Assembly (NCBI GenBank): GCA_026770615.1
Contig: MU631624.1
Coordinates: forward strand, 141,664 to 161,311
Reading direction: 5' to 3'
Length of the DNA: 19,648 nt
From: Pavlovales sp. CCMP2436
Taxonomy: Eukaryota > Haptophyta > Pavlovophyceae > Pavlovales
Program-made: the position numbers and the translations under genes
Notes under the pieces: generated by a model
The model's input: only the letters and a program-made list of their open reading frames with translations
What the model was told of the DNA's origin: nothing
The model's database searches: none
Shown here: positions 8,262-17,261 of the stretch, one piece after another
Position numbering within the stretch: the stretch's first letter is position 1
How the letters are laid out: every line of letters starts with the position of its first letter

Positions 8262-8390
8262 CAACAAGAAGCCGTAGTGTTAAGAAGCTGAGCCTCATTT
8301 TTTGCATTGTTTGTATGTAATTTAAGCAAATTTAAGCATTGTTTGTATGTAATTTGCTAAAAAGCTCAGCCTCAAGCTCAAAATTCGCTC
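8262..8390. repeat. AT-rich repeat G1 between gag and the Cys-rich region
   Basis: Base composition drops sharply here compared with the GC-rich coding DNA on both sides. It shares gcgggcaacaagaagc, cattgtttg-a-gtaatttgctaa and ctgagc-ctcaa with a second copy at about 18645-18830, far outside the retrotransposon. A 30-bp piece (gcattgtttgtatgtaattt plus spacer) is duplicated in tandem at 8303-8356. It may be a small insertion, or a spacer separating two Copia ORFs. The gag frame ends in it (TAA at 8334-8332). Confidence 0.55.
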
Positions 8391-9515
8391 CTCTTATTGC
8401 CCACGACACCCTGAAGTTGGCCGCGCGCTTGGCGGCCTGCCCAGAGTTGACCGTGATCGGCTGCTCGTTCTTGGGCGGGAAGCCGTTCAGTTGCCAGCAG
8501 TCTGCGACTGTGTGGCCGGTCTTCTTGCAGTGCTCGCATGAAAGCTGAGGACGGGCGGCGCCCTTGTACAGCTTGTTGCGGGGGATCTGCTTGTAGTTCT
8601 TGGCGCCTCCAAGCTCTGGCTTGGTTGCCAGCGCCTGCATCTTGACCAGAGCGTTGCGGCTGGGCGGGTGAGCGGGCGGCGCGCGAGCTGCGCGCTGCGG
8701 GGCGATGAACTTGCTCAGCTCATCCGTGAAGCGCGCGCGCGCATCAGGCTTCGAGAACGCGTCGAGGGTGAGCTAATTGGTCTGGGCGAGCAGGAAGTGC
8801 AGCAAGGGCGTCGATGTGATCGAGCTGAGCTGGATGATCTGCTCGAACGCCGCTGGGTCCAAGTCGAGGAGCGGCACGTAGAGCTGCTTGAGGTGATGGA
8901 CGGCGGAGAGGATCTGAGCACCAGAGGTCGATGACGCTGAGTCATGCATGCTGACTGTTGCTATTGAAAACTTGTAGAGGTCGCCGACGTGGGCCTCGAC
9001 ACTCATGTTGGCGTTGACGACCTCGATGGGATTGAGGATCTGCGAGGCAGAGAGGTAGCCGGAGGTGATCTCGTCCGGGTCGTGGGCGGAGATCTGGCAC
9101 TTGATCAAGTCCAGGATCGAGTTGTCGATCTTGTCGCTCAACACCTGCCCGTAGATCTCGGCGGAGTTGGCGTAGACGGTCTCCAAGTGCGCGTTCACGA
9201 TGTCGTTGTCTGCACGGTCGGCCGCGAGGATGACGGCCGTGTTGACCGAGAGACCGAGAGCGCGCCGGGGTGGAGCCGTATGTAGTCGATGAACTCGGCG
9301 GGCGTCCAAAACCGAAAGGAAAGGAATTCTCCAGCCGCTGGGAGCTAGACGACGTCTGAAGAGAGCCCCTTCATAGAGCGGGAGAGCGCGATGTAGCACT
9401 GTGTCGCTGGGTAGAGGACCTTGACCAGGGTCTCCTTGTTCATGATGTCGGTTGGGTTCTTGAGCGTCGCGCCCTTGGCGCGCGCGTCAGCCTTGAGCTG
9501 GCTGAGGTTGAGCAT
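8332..9515 (-). pseudogene. gag: Copia Gag, with two in-frame TAG codons and a frameshift
   Basis: The first good ATG is at 9515 (MLNLSQLKADARAKG). The helical capsid part includes VNTAVILAADRADNDIVNAH and DNSILDLIKCQISAHDPDE, and a retrovirus-type zinc knuckle CEHCKKTGHTVADC (CX2CX4HX4C) lies at 8538-8497 near the C-terminus. The frame is interrupted by TAG at 9347-9345, by a shift near 9265, and by TAG at 8775-8773; sequence on both sides of each break still reads as Gag. The likely product bound element RNA and formed particles. The frame ends at the AT-rich G1 repeat, so the original C-terminus is unclear. Confidence 0.75.
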
Positions 9516-9624
9516 GGTGAGAACGCGTGCTCTTGTTGGCGAGGCGGTGGCGCGACGCGGCGATCGAGCTCGTGGGAGTTAGTGATCGCGAGGTTCCGGA
9601 GATACGTACGATCTCAAACGTTTG

Positions 9625-9797
9625 TGTTGAGGTACTCCTGCGGTGGCGCAGGGGTCCGGAGTGAAGCGCCGTCGAGGGCTGTCGACGGGAGCTAGAGTGA
9701 CTTCTAATAATAGAAGCGAGAGCAGAAACGACTCAAGTTTAATCATTATTTTCCTGGTGAAGACAGGTTCCTTACTATCTTAGCCGGACCCTGACCA
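9625..9797 (-). repeat. Copia 5' LTR, incomplete
   Basis: From TGTTGAGG at 9625 to about 9787 this matches the two halves of the left LTR (907-980 and 2220-2322), uninterrupted by A1, so it shows the pre-insertion state. The outer end differs: about 50 bp present at 2323-2375 (including an 8-9 bp hairpin) are missing, ctgaccag is the last clear match, and no terminal TGTC is evident. Confidence 0.8.
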
Positions 9798-9867
9798 GCT
9801 GCAAATCTGGCGGCACCATCAAAAGAATTTTATTGGCGCTGCAGCCACATTTGCACGGACCAGCGAG

Positions 9868-10509
9868 ATGGGGGGGAAAGGAGGCGCCACTTCCAACCCA
9901 CTTCGACGGCCCGATCCGCCATCGTTTGATTCCTCGTTGAGCGATCTGGTGCTGAAACGCCGTGCAGAGCAACTCGCCATGCAGAACAGCCCAGACTTAC
10001 TCAACCCGCGCTGACGGCCAACACAACAGATCACTCGCTGACCGATCTGGCGTGGAACGCCGTGCAGAGCAACTCGCCATGCAAAACAGCCCGGACTTCT
10101 CAACCCGCGCTGACGGCCAACACAGCAGCACCACTCGCACGCGCAGTAGATGACGCCGCACGTGATTTCCGACAAGAAGATGACGTCGATGCCCAACATA
10201 TGGAAGCCGGGCGCTCTCCCCGGATTCCAGATCGAACGCTGCTTTTTGACGTACAGCCCTCGGCCCGACGACTCACCATATCGCAACTGGCATCTGCGTG
10301 CGTGCTCTGGCACTGCAATTGGGCTACCCGATGACTTACACTGTCATGCGGCGCAATATGGACTGCGCCGCTACGTGGGGCGAGACACCGCAGTGGAACC
10401 TATCTTCGACCAAACCCGAAACGAAATCGCCTGGTTCGGAGCTCTGTCGGCGCTTTGGTACCACCGCAAGGTGACGCTGGATCTCGACATAGTGACGCTC
10501 AGACGCTGA
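9868..10509 (+). pseudogene. Possible gene relic with an internal 101-bp duplication
   Basis: A short plus-strand frame (9868-10014) starts MGGKGGATSNPLRRPDPPSF and contains KRRAEQLAMQNSPD. The same KRRAEQLAMQNSPD-like peptide recurs 101 bp later in another frame because 101 is not a multiple of three. Downstream, 10150-10509 is open for 119 codons (KKMTSMPNIWKPGALPGFQ, HAAQYGLRRYVGRDTAVE, IAWFGALSALWYHRKVTL), directly after an in-frame TAG. The residues look like real protein, but I recognise no family. A minus-strand frame is also open over much of this, so strand is not certain. It sits between the Copia right end and element B2. Confidence 0.25.
9939..10140. repeat. 101-bp tandem duplication, two copies
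   Basis: Copy one begins gagcgatctgg (9939) and copy two gaccgatctgg (10040). Both contain cgccgtgcagagcaactcgc and caacccgcgctgacggccaa with a few substitutions and small indels. Confidence 0.85.
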
Positions 10510-10606
10510 CACCCAGGGCCACCTGGACGCAGAAACTGCGCCCCAGGCGGTAGAAGTGGCATCATATCATAACATAAATACGAATTTCACGTTGCTTGCC
10601 ATAATA

Positions 10607-11170
10607 TGTGTGTAAATATCTAGAAATACGTCCGTCCCCTGACAGGTCTCCGCCGGATCCAAGTATTGAGAAACGCTCGGATCAAGGGACCTTTGCAGAG
10701 CACACGGATACCATCTCCACCGCTAAGGCTGATCAGACACACGACAGACGACAACTCTCAACTAGCGCGCTGACCGGCCGCTGCTGCCTCTCGCTCGTTT
10801 CGAAATGCAGCTTACCTTTGCACATGCGCCGCACCTGTCCCACATAATAAAACAGACAAATAACCTAGCTGGCAGCCTATCTCCCACTATGTGAGTCTTG
10901 TCCGCCACAAGGGGCAAGAAACAACCGGTGGGGGCTCATTGTGTGTCCCAGTTTACCCCACCCCCTCAGGAGGGTGGGTCTCGGGCTCAATATGCTGGGG
11001 TGTGATTTCGGGGCATTGTTTCTCCCTCTTGTGCTTTTAGCGCGCCTCTGCTGGCTGCTGGGGTGTGCGGGTCTGTGTCACTGCTTTGTTTGGGCCGCGT
11101 GGATGGGCGCATTACACGGTGGTGTGGGGCTCTGATTGAGGTCATTTCTCTATTGTCTGTGGCTGTCGTG
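10607..11170 (-). mobile_element. Element B2: second copy of the B retroposon
   Basis: It starts gtgtgtaaatatctagaaat at 10607 and stays alignable with B1 to the shared ctattgtctgtgg near 11155. Landmarks include cagagcacacggatacc, the G/C hairpin near 10965, and the tgctggctgctggggtgtgcg stretch. B1 and B2 end at nearly the same 5' point, so about 550 bp may be the full B length. No clear target duplication was found. It carries no supported ORF. Confidence 0.75.
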
Positions 11171-11367
11171 CGCTACTACTTAGCGCTACTACTCCTTTCA
11201 ATAAAAATATGGCATACGTGCCACATGAAATTAATTTGTAGTGCGCCAATAACGCCACTGCTTAATGGTACTGCCAATCTAATCTCCGGTGCCGCCAATC
11301 ACATCTGCGCCACGCAGCGTTATTTACTCACCTGTGACCGTAGATCAGCTCGCCAGCTATAACTCAT

Positions 11368-11710
11368 GTGTGTAAGTTTCTAATTAAACGTCCGTCCCCG
11401 GGAGGATCTAACTGGATTTAAGTGTTAGAAAACACTCAGATCCAGGGATCCACCCCGAGCACACGGATACAGTCCCCACCGCTGATCAGTTCAGACACAC
11501 AACGATCGACGACTGACGAATCTCGACTGGCACGCTGACCGACCTCCACTGCTCTCCCTCGCGTCGTCTGAAAATGCAGCACCGTCTGCAAGTGTGGCCC
11601 ACCTTCGCGCATCGCAAACATTACTTCCTCGCTAGCCTGGCTCGCATATGTTGAGATTTTTGCCCGGGGGCAAAAAATCACAAATATACGCGGTTTATTT
11701 GCTGGCCCAT
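11368..11710 (-). mobile_element. Element A3: 3' 343 bp of an A-family copy
   Basis: Nearly identical by eye to 981-1322 of A1, starting gtgtgtaagtttctaatt and stopping abruptly after gctggcccat. There is no coding part, so it is a strongly 5'-truncated copy in the same orientation as A1. It is inverted relative to A2, whose 3' end (about 13300-13630) is its reverse complement. A convincing target duplication was not found. Confidence 0.75.
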
Positions 11711-11713
11711 ATT

Positions 11714-11787
11714 TACTTGTATTTGCGAATTCGAACAAATGTAGCTATAAATTAATTCGCATTATACGTATTTATGTATAAATACGC
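11714..11787 (+). promoter_or_regulatory. AT-rich palindromic segment with a TATA-like box
   Basis: The segment holds CGAATTCG flanked by atttg and caaat (an interrupted palindrome near 11720-11740). It also has a perfect inverted repeat, cgtattta-tgta-taaatacg, at 11768-11787 that includes TATAAATA (11777-11784). It lies upstream of the A2 ORF and could be a promoter or a structural element; there is no direct evidence of activity. Confidence 0.3.
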
Positions 11788-12143
11788 GCCAAGATCAGCT
11801 TGACTTGAATTTGACACACCGCCAGCCAGAATCCTCCTGTATTAATATACATACATAACTATATCTATGCTACGGCAACATATGGACATCGCCAACGCAC
11901 TACGATGCAAGGTTTCAGCTCTTTTGCCTCGCTGCCATCTCGTCGCTGCCCTACTCGTGCAGCTATCCCACTCTTGCTGCAGCTGCTCTCGCTCTCTGTG
12001 TTGCAACTTCCGCGCCACAACCTACACTGCTCGCCCCTCAGCCTCGCCAAATCGTCACCAACCTCACCTCTACCACCATCCCTGCTGCCAGGACCAATAT
12101 CTGACGTCGACCAAGTCAGTGAGTGAACATCACCTGTTGAATC

Positions 12144-13244
12144 ATGCTGAGCCGCTCATACAAATCACGCGAAGCGGCAATAGAAGCACCAGCGGCGCTA
12201 ACCAAGGACAATATATCTATATACGACGCAGCCATGTGGGCCGCCCAGACAGCCGAGCGGGCAGCAAGGAAACTGAATCAAAAGAACACAGCACCAGCGG
12301 CCATACCACCTATACAATATGAGCCCATATCCCCAACGGACAGCATCGCTCAACCATCAGCCTTACCTCCTATGCAGTATGAGCCCAAACCCCCAACGGA
12401 CAGTGTTGCTCAAAACAAGGAACCATCAGCCGTACCTCCTATGCAGTATGAGCCCATACCCCCAACAGACAGCATCGCCCAAAACGAAGCACCAGCGGCC
12501 ATACCACCTGTGTAGTATGGGCCCATACCCCTAACGGACAGCATCGCCCAAAACAATAAGGTATCATCAGCATTACCACCCATACATTACGAACCCATAC
12601 CCCCAACGGACAGCATCGCTTCAAACAAGGTACCAGCGGCCATACCACCTATGCAGCATGAGCCCATACCCCTAAAGGACACCGGCACACAGACAATTCC
12701 TGCCAAACGAAAATGCTTGACGCGCAATCAACCTCCGAATCATGAAGACTCACTCCCAGGTGCAGACCCGACCATACCCTCCATGCAGCCTGAGCCCACC
12801 CTTGGGCCCAGCCGAGGCCAACCACGCTTACGCATACCAATCGTAGAGAAACAAATCCAGAAGAGACCACTTCGAGTCATACCCCCAAAGCGCACCCAGA
12901 AGAGACCGTCTCGAGTCACACCCTCAGCACTACCAGGAGCAGCCAGTCCCACCATACATCATGAACCCAAAGCAGGACCATATAGTCCCACCATGCACCA
13001 CGAATCCGCAGCAGGCCCGTCAAACAAGCACGCATTAACTTCGGACAAGCCCGTCATATCCATACACGTAAATCACCCACGCACAATGCGCTCATCTACC
13101 AAACGGCCCTTTGAAACCATCCAGTCAACCACGCTGACACACCACCCGGGCGGCAAGAAACCCAAAACCAAATATGAGCCAGTAAACTCAATGTTTCTGA
13201 AACACAATCATGAGCTAGCAAGCCCGCAATTTCTCGCATCCTAA
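12144..13244 (+). pseudogene. A2-encoded repeat protein, one in-frame TAG
   Basis: A single frame runs 12144-13244 (366 codons) and is broken only by TAG at 12513-12515, where the neighbouring repeat units have CAG (Gln). The N-terminal part has KDNISIYDAAMWAAQTAERA, a possible amphipathic helix. Six units of a 23-residue Pro-rich repeat (PPMQYEPIPPTDSIAQ) follow. The C-terminal 190 residues are basic and rich in Pro/His/Ser, with PAKRKC and GGKKPKTK resembling nuclear localisation or nucleic-acid binding signals. The start at 12144 is the first in-frame Met. A1 preserves the same architecture, so this was a real protein of the element. No RT or endonuclease is encoded; a nucleic-acid binding ORF1-like role is inference. 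Confidence 0.6.
12294..12692 (+). repeat. 69-bp coding tandem repeat in A2
   Basis: Six imperfect units; two well-preserved ones start at 12423 and 12492. The third position of the Gln codon in one unit is unchanged but its first base is mutated (CAG to TAG). One unit lacks nine bases without shifting the frame. Confidence 0.9.
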
Positions 13245-13672
13245 AGTCCTGCACCCGAGGCCCACCTCCGGCAAGGGGTGGGATAGACTGGACCAACAGA
13301 TAAGCCGCGTATATTTGCGATATCTGTCCCACGAGGCAAAAATAGCAATATATGTGATACAGGCTAGTGACGAAGTAATGGTTTGGAAGTCGCGTAGGTG
13401 TGTCGCGCTTGCAGACGGTGCTGCATTTTCAGACGACGCGGGGGAGATGCAGGAGAGATAGGTCAGCGCGCCAGTCGAGAGTCGTCGTCGATCGTCGTGT
13501 GTCTGAACTGATCAGCGGTGGGGACGGTATCCGTGTGCTCGGGGTGGATCCCTGGATCTGAGTGTTTTTTTCAACGCTCATTTCCAGTGCGATCCTCCCG
13601 GGGACGGACATTTAACAGAAACTTACACACTAATAAAAACTCGCCCACTGACTAGCACGTTCAAATAATCAA

Positions 13673-13995
13673 TAAATATCGTCGTCGACGCAGTCTGTGA
13701 GTGAAATCAACCTATTGAACCACGCTGAGCAGCTAACATATTACTGGTATGGATTCAAGCTGCTGGCGTTAGACTGTCCTGGAAGTTGTGCTGGTCTGAG
13801 CGCTGCGTCGCCCATAGCCTGGTGCAGTGTGACAATCACCGAGCTATGATCTTAGCGCTCCCACGCAGGCTCCGACGCGCTACGCCGAAGTGAGGAACAG
13901 CTTATATTCTTGATATTGTTTCAAGCTAGTGTCTGAATGTTCTGAATGTTGTGCTGGTCTGAGCGCTGCGTCGCCCATTGCCTGCTGCGTTCCCT
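13673..13995 (+). repeat. Cluster of short dispersed repeats (E, C1, D1, C2) left of the protease gene
   Basis: E (13673-13735) matches 12100-12155, sharing gtcgac, agtc-gtgagtgaa and ctgagc. C1 (13750-13830) and C2 (13911-13995) are copies of an 80-bp repeat with core gtgctggtctgagcgctgcg. D1 (13846-13900) contains gcaggctccgacgcgctacg and matches D2 at 17963-18012. The order C then D also occurs on the right side of the protease gene. They carry only a tiny ORF (MLCWSERCVAHCLL) that I do not regard as a gene. Confidence 0.8.
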
Positions 13996-14791
13996 AGTCA
14001 ACTTATATATTACTGATCAGGATCCATGAGCTGATCCTGCCGCCAACACCATGAGGCCCATGGTTACTAAATATGTACAAAACAAGTATGGACTCGCCGC
14101 CCGGGCTGGCTTTTTGCGACCTTAGCAAATGCCAATTTCATACAATTACAGCGACTCGATAGTTGTCTAGCCAATAGACGACAGTTTCACTCATTTAGTG
14201 AATCAATGCGAAGAGCGAACGGGAGTGGGACAATCATTTGCATTTGTAGTTCAACTTCTCTGCTCGTGCCGGGCTCGGTGCCAGCCCGGCGATAGGGCTG
14301 CATGACTGCCGCTTAGTTCGTAGGTTGGCTGAGCTGCCTAGGCATAGCTCAAATTCAATACGCACAACAAGCAAGAATATCTATGTTTAACTACCAATGT
14401 GATTCCGCAGACGTAAAAGGATGTCTCGCGCAGCGCCTCCAGATCCAGGCGCAGTGTGCCAGATGCAGAGCGCAATATATGGCCTTCACTTACATGCGAC
14501 GATCTGGATCTCGAAGTATGCTGGGTTTGATGGCCTCAGTCCGGGGCTGGCCTATTCAAAGTCTGGCTCTGCGCATGCGTGTTCTCCCTGTGAGCTACTT
14601 GGGCAGGGAAGAGGCGGGTAATTTCCTTTCGGCGAAATTCATTAGCCAAGGAATTTTCATGGGTCATATTTCAGTAATAAATCAGAGATCTATTTTTGGA
14701 TCAAAGTCAGAGAGAGACCTTTCCGTCCCACGACGCGACCAACCCGTCCGACTACTCTGACCCTTCCAGCCCCAACCACGGCACCAGCGAC
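13996..14791 (+). other. Upstream region of the protease gene, two stem-loops
   Basis: No gene is supported here. Two clear inverted repeats occur: caggatc-8 nt-gatcctg at 14018-14039, and gccgggct-7 nt-agcccggc at 14268-14290. A CCAAT sequence lies near 14170. The last 90 bp before the start codon are C-rich and likely 5' UTR. Short ORFs at 14383-14760 and 14421-14621 are unsupported. Confidence 0.4.
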
Positions 14792-17016
14792 ATGGCGTCG
14801 CCCGTCGCCGTCTCCGTCTCCTTGCTCGCCGTCCTCACCGTCTGCCTCCTATCGGCCACCGCCGCCAACGCGGCCCCCGTGCCGGACAACCCGAACGACG
14901 TGCGCTGCCGCCTCAAGAAGATTGCCATGGACATGCCCGCCGTTGAGTACGCCACGGACGGCGAGTTCCAGTACTCCAATCCGGTCTGGCTCTGCTGCTC
15001 GCTCGACGCCGACGAGATCGACAAGGACTGCCCCGTGCTCTACGGCCCCGAGGTGGACGCGCTGCTCGACACGGACTCGGGCGAGGTCGTGCTGCTCAAG
15101 GTGGGCAAGCTCATCGCCAGCGCCTGCAACGATCCGAACGGCTGTGACGAGAACTCCGCAGTCGAGTCCACGCTCGAGCTCTCGCCGGCCACGCGCAAGT
15201 CCTTTGGTGGCGAGCGTCGCGCGTGGCGTGGCCACTTTGCTGAACTGCCAGGAAGCCGCGGGCATGGCCGCAGGCTGCAGGCCACCGGCGGCGCCGCGCC
15301 TGTCGATTACAGCGCCTTCCACGGCGACCGGAGCGTCCTCTCGGTGATTGTCGGCGCGAGCGACCCAGGCAACGGCGACGTGGCGAGCTGGGCGGGAAGC
15401 TGCACCGTCGAGAGCGTGCAGCAGCTGATGTGGGGACTCCCAGGCGACGGCGTGCGCTTCACGGTTGGCGCGTCGCCTTGGGCGCAAAAGGCGCAGTGCC
15501 AAAATGAGGATACGTGCGCGCTATTCACCCCTACCCCCCTGCGCTCCCGCATCCGCGCCGAGGCGCAGCCCACGCCGTCCTGCGCCTCGCCCCATCCCGT
15601 GGCCCGCCGCCCTCCTAACCCGCGCCGCTTGCCCCCCGCGCCGCCTGCCCCCCATCCTCTCCATTCGTCTCCTGATGCAGCTGCAAGTACAACCTTCGCG
15701 ATCACATGAGTAGCATCTCGCGCGCCGACGTGCAGTTCAAGCAAGCGCTGAGTGCAGAGCTCTTTTTGCCGGTTGTGTCCAACTGGCCGACCAACTACTG
15801 CAGCTTTTGGCAGGTCATCGACGCCGTCAAGGCGGCGATCGCCGGGCACGGCCAGTACGATATCGCCAACTTCGACCACGTGTTGATCTTTGTGCCCAAG
15901 CACTGTGGTAAGCTACTGCACGTGACTGCCCGCTGCCCACTGCCCTCTAGTCTGACCGCTCGCCCCCCACCTCCTCCCCCTGCGGCCCGCTGCCCCGCGG
16001 TCCTCTCTTCTGATCCCCTCCCTTCCCCCGCACCCCCCACCCCATGCCTGTCTTCTGCTTCCCCTGCGTGCCTGCAGCCATCGGGCAGGCCACGGTCCCC
16101 GGCAGGTACGCCGTCGTGAATATGTGTCCCTCGTCGTACCGGGCCAACTCGCCAATCATCGTCGCGCACGAGCTGGGCCACAACTTGGGCCTCCACCACT
16201 CGGGCATCATAAATGTCGGCGAGTACTCGGACTATTCGAGCATGATGGGTGCGTCGTGGTCGGACCGCTCGATGGGCATCAATTTGGCTCACCGGTATGT
16301 GCCACCTTCCCCCCCCCCACACACCTCCCCGCCGGGCGCGTCATTCGCACATCGCGCCTTCGTCTTGCGACGTCACAAGAAGTGTGCGTCGGCGCGCCCC
16401 AGGTCCGTGCGCACTTCTGCTCACACGTGCACCCACTGCCCGCCCCGCGCGTGCTGCACTCGCGCTCGCAGGGAGATGATGAGCTGGCTGCCTGGAATCC
16501 CGGGCTCGCTGCACACTGACTCGGACACCGGCTCGCTCGCCAACAAGACGGTGACTCTCAAGCTTGCCGACGCCAACCGCGAGATCCTCCCGTCAGGCGC
16601 GCGCTGGGGCGTCGAGATCCAAGACGGTGGGCGCTCGTGGTTTGTATCATATCGCGCATGCACGGGCTACGACGCCAAGGCGGTCACCGGCTGGTGTGGC
16701 GCCGTCCAGATCTGTTTTCGCGAGAGCGGGAGCACCAAGGCGCACCACCACGCCTTCCTCCGGCTCGACGGCGACGCGCAGACATTCGGCTCCGCCAATG
16801 CCTTCACTGCAAAGGCGCTCCAGAACGTGCAACCGAGTGCCGACCCCGTTAGCGGCTACGTGAGCGTCCGGCTCCGCGTGGATCGCGCCCCTCCCGGCCC
16901 GCTGGCCACACTCTCGCCGCCGCCACCGTCGCCGTCGCCGCCGCCGTCACCATCGCCGTCGCCATCGCCGCCGCCGCCGCCGCCGCCGTCGCCGTCGCCG
17001 CCGCCGTCACCGTCGC

Positions 17017-17048
<32 letters not shown>

Positions 17049-17261
17049 TCGTCACCGCCACCATCGCCGTCGTCGTCGTCGTCGCCGCCACCGCCGCCGC
17101 CGCCACGGCCGCCACCGCCACTCTCGTTGTCGCCTTCCCCGCCTTCGCCCCCGCCGTTCTCATGCCTGGGGCTCGCCAAGCGCCCTTGCCGCCAAGCTTC
17201 TCACTGCAATTGGAAGCGCTTCAAGTCCCCCCCCCAGTGCGCCTTCAGGCGGTTCACCTGA
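14792..17261 (+). CDS. Gametolysin-like secreted metalloprotease (peptidase M11), four exons
   Basis: Exons 14792-15513, 15681-15907, 16078-16294 and 16472-17261 join in phase to 651 codons plus TGA. A signal peptide (MASPVAVSVSLLAVLTVCLL, cleavage near ANA/AP) leads into a Cys-containing propeptide, a basic GHGRRLQ site near residue 167, and the catalytic domain. Zinc motif HELGHNLGLHH (His347, Glu348, His351, His357) and Met-turn YSSMMG (372-373) are complete. Residues about 537-620 are a Ser/Pro tract like hydroxyproline-rich wall proteins, followed by a short tail with four Cys (620, 628, 634, 645). M11 enzymes digest glycoproteins of algal walls and matrix, so this is probably secreted and wall-associated. 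An in-frame ATG at 14696 would put the signal internally; 14792 has a good context (G at -3 and +4). No breaks were seen. Confidence 0.85.
15514..15680 (+). other. Intron 1 of the M11 gene (167 nt)
   Basis: Donor gtgcgc after gatac and acceptor tgcag before ctgcaagtac. Splicing changes frame and joins QCQNEDT to CKYNLRDHM. Without splicing, translation stops at 15709 after a Pro/Arg-rich stretch. Confidence 0.75.
15908..16077 (+). other. Intron 2 of the M11 gene (170 nt)
   Basis: Donor gtaagc after cactgtg, and acceptor cctgcag before ccatcgggc. The intron is strongly C-rich. Splicing restores the frame that enters the zinc-binding exon (HCAIGQATVPGRY). Confidence 0.8.
16295..16471 (+). other. 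Intron 3 of the M11 gene (177 nt, in-frame and stop-free)
   Basis: Donor gtatgt after caccg and acceptor tcgcag before ggagatg. Splicing joins NLAHR to EMMSWLPGIP. The length is a multiple of three and no stop occurs, so retention would add 59 residues. Confidence 0.75.
16915..17150 (+). repeat. Ser/Pro codon repeat (ccg/tcg/tca) in exon 4
   Basis: Repeats of tcgccgtcgccgccgccg encode SPSPPP-type blocks, with a roughly 60-bp tandem duplication inside the tract. The reverse strand reads as a Gly/Asp or Ala/Thr-rich ORF, which is a shadow. Confidence 0.9.

Larger units (their letters stand above)
907..9797 (-). mobile_element. Degenerate Ty1/Copia LTR retrotransposon with two nested insertions
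   Basis: Read on the minus strand, the order is 5' LTR remnant, gag with a CX2CX4HX4C knuckle, a repeat and Cys-rich region, protease, integrase, reverse transcriptase, RNase H, polypurine tract and 3' LTR. Integrase before RT is diagnostic of Copia. The coding region is broken by at least seven frameshifts and several TAG codons, so this copy is non-autonomous. Element A1 interrupts the 3' LTR and element B1 interrupts the Cys-rich region. The right end is uncertain because the 5' LTR is deleted and truncated, and no host target duplication could be paired. No standard initiator-Met primer-binding site is evident next to the 5' LTR (sequence inward of 9624). Confidence 0.9.
11711..13630 (+). 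mobile_element. Element A2: longest A-family copy
   Basis: The 3' end at 13630 (agaaacttacacac) and the G/C hairpin at 13260-13280 match A1 and A3 in reverse complement. The interior carries the best version of the A protein. The 5' end is not defined; the left limit given here is simply the end of A3. A 50-bp segment around its ORF start (12100-12155) recurs at 13673-13735 just beyond its 3' end. 11788-12143 is pyrimidine-rich leader-like DNA with short ORFs that I cannot support as genes. Confidence 0.6.

Noticed and set aside
11905..12126. Small plus-strand ORF with a hydrophobic stretch upstream of the A2 protein.
   Set aside because: Overlapping frames are equally open in this pyrimidine-rich leader and there is no second copy to test conservation.
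4016..12515. All clear in-frame stops in the element frames are TAG (9345, 8773, 4016, 12513), which could suggest UAG recoded to Gln.
   Set aside because: The RNase H end at 2478-2476 is itself TAG just where Copia polyproteins terminate, many CAG codons are used alongside, and the same frames also have frameshifts. Simple C-to-T decay explains it.
16849..17179. Minus-strand Gly/Asp- and Ala/Thr-rich ORFs opposite the protease tail.
   Set aside because: They are produced by the complement of the ccg/tcg repeat.
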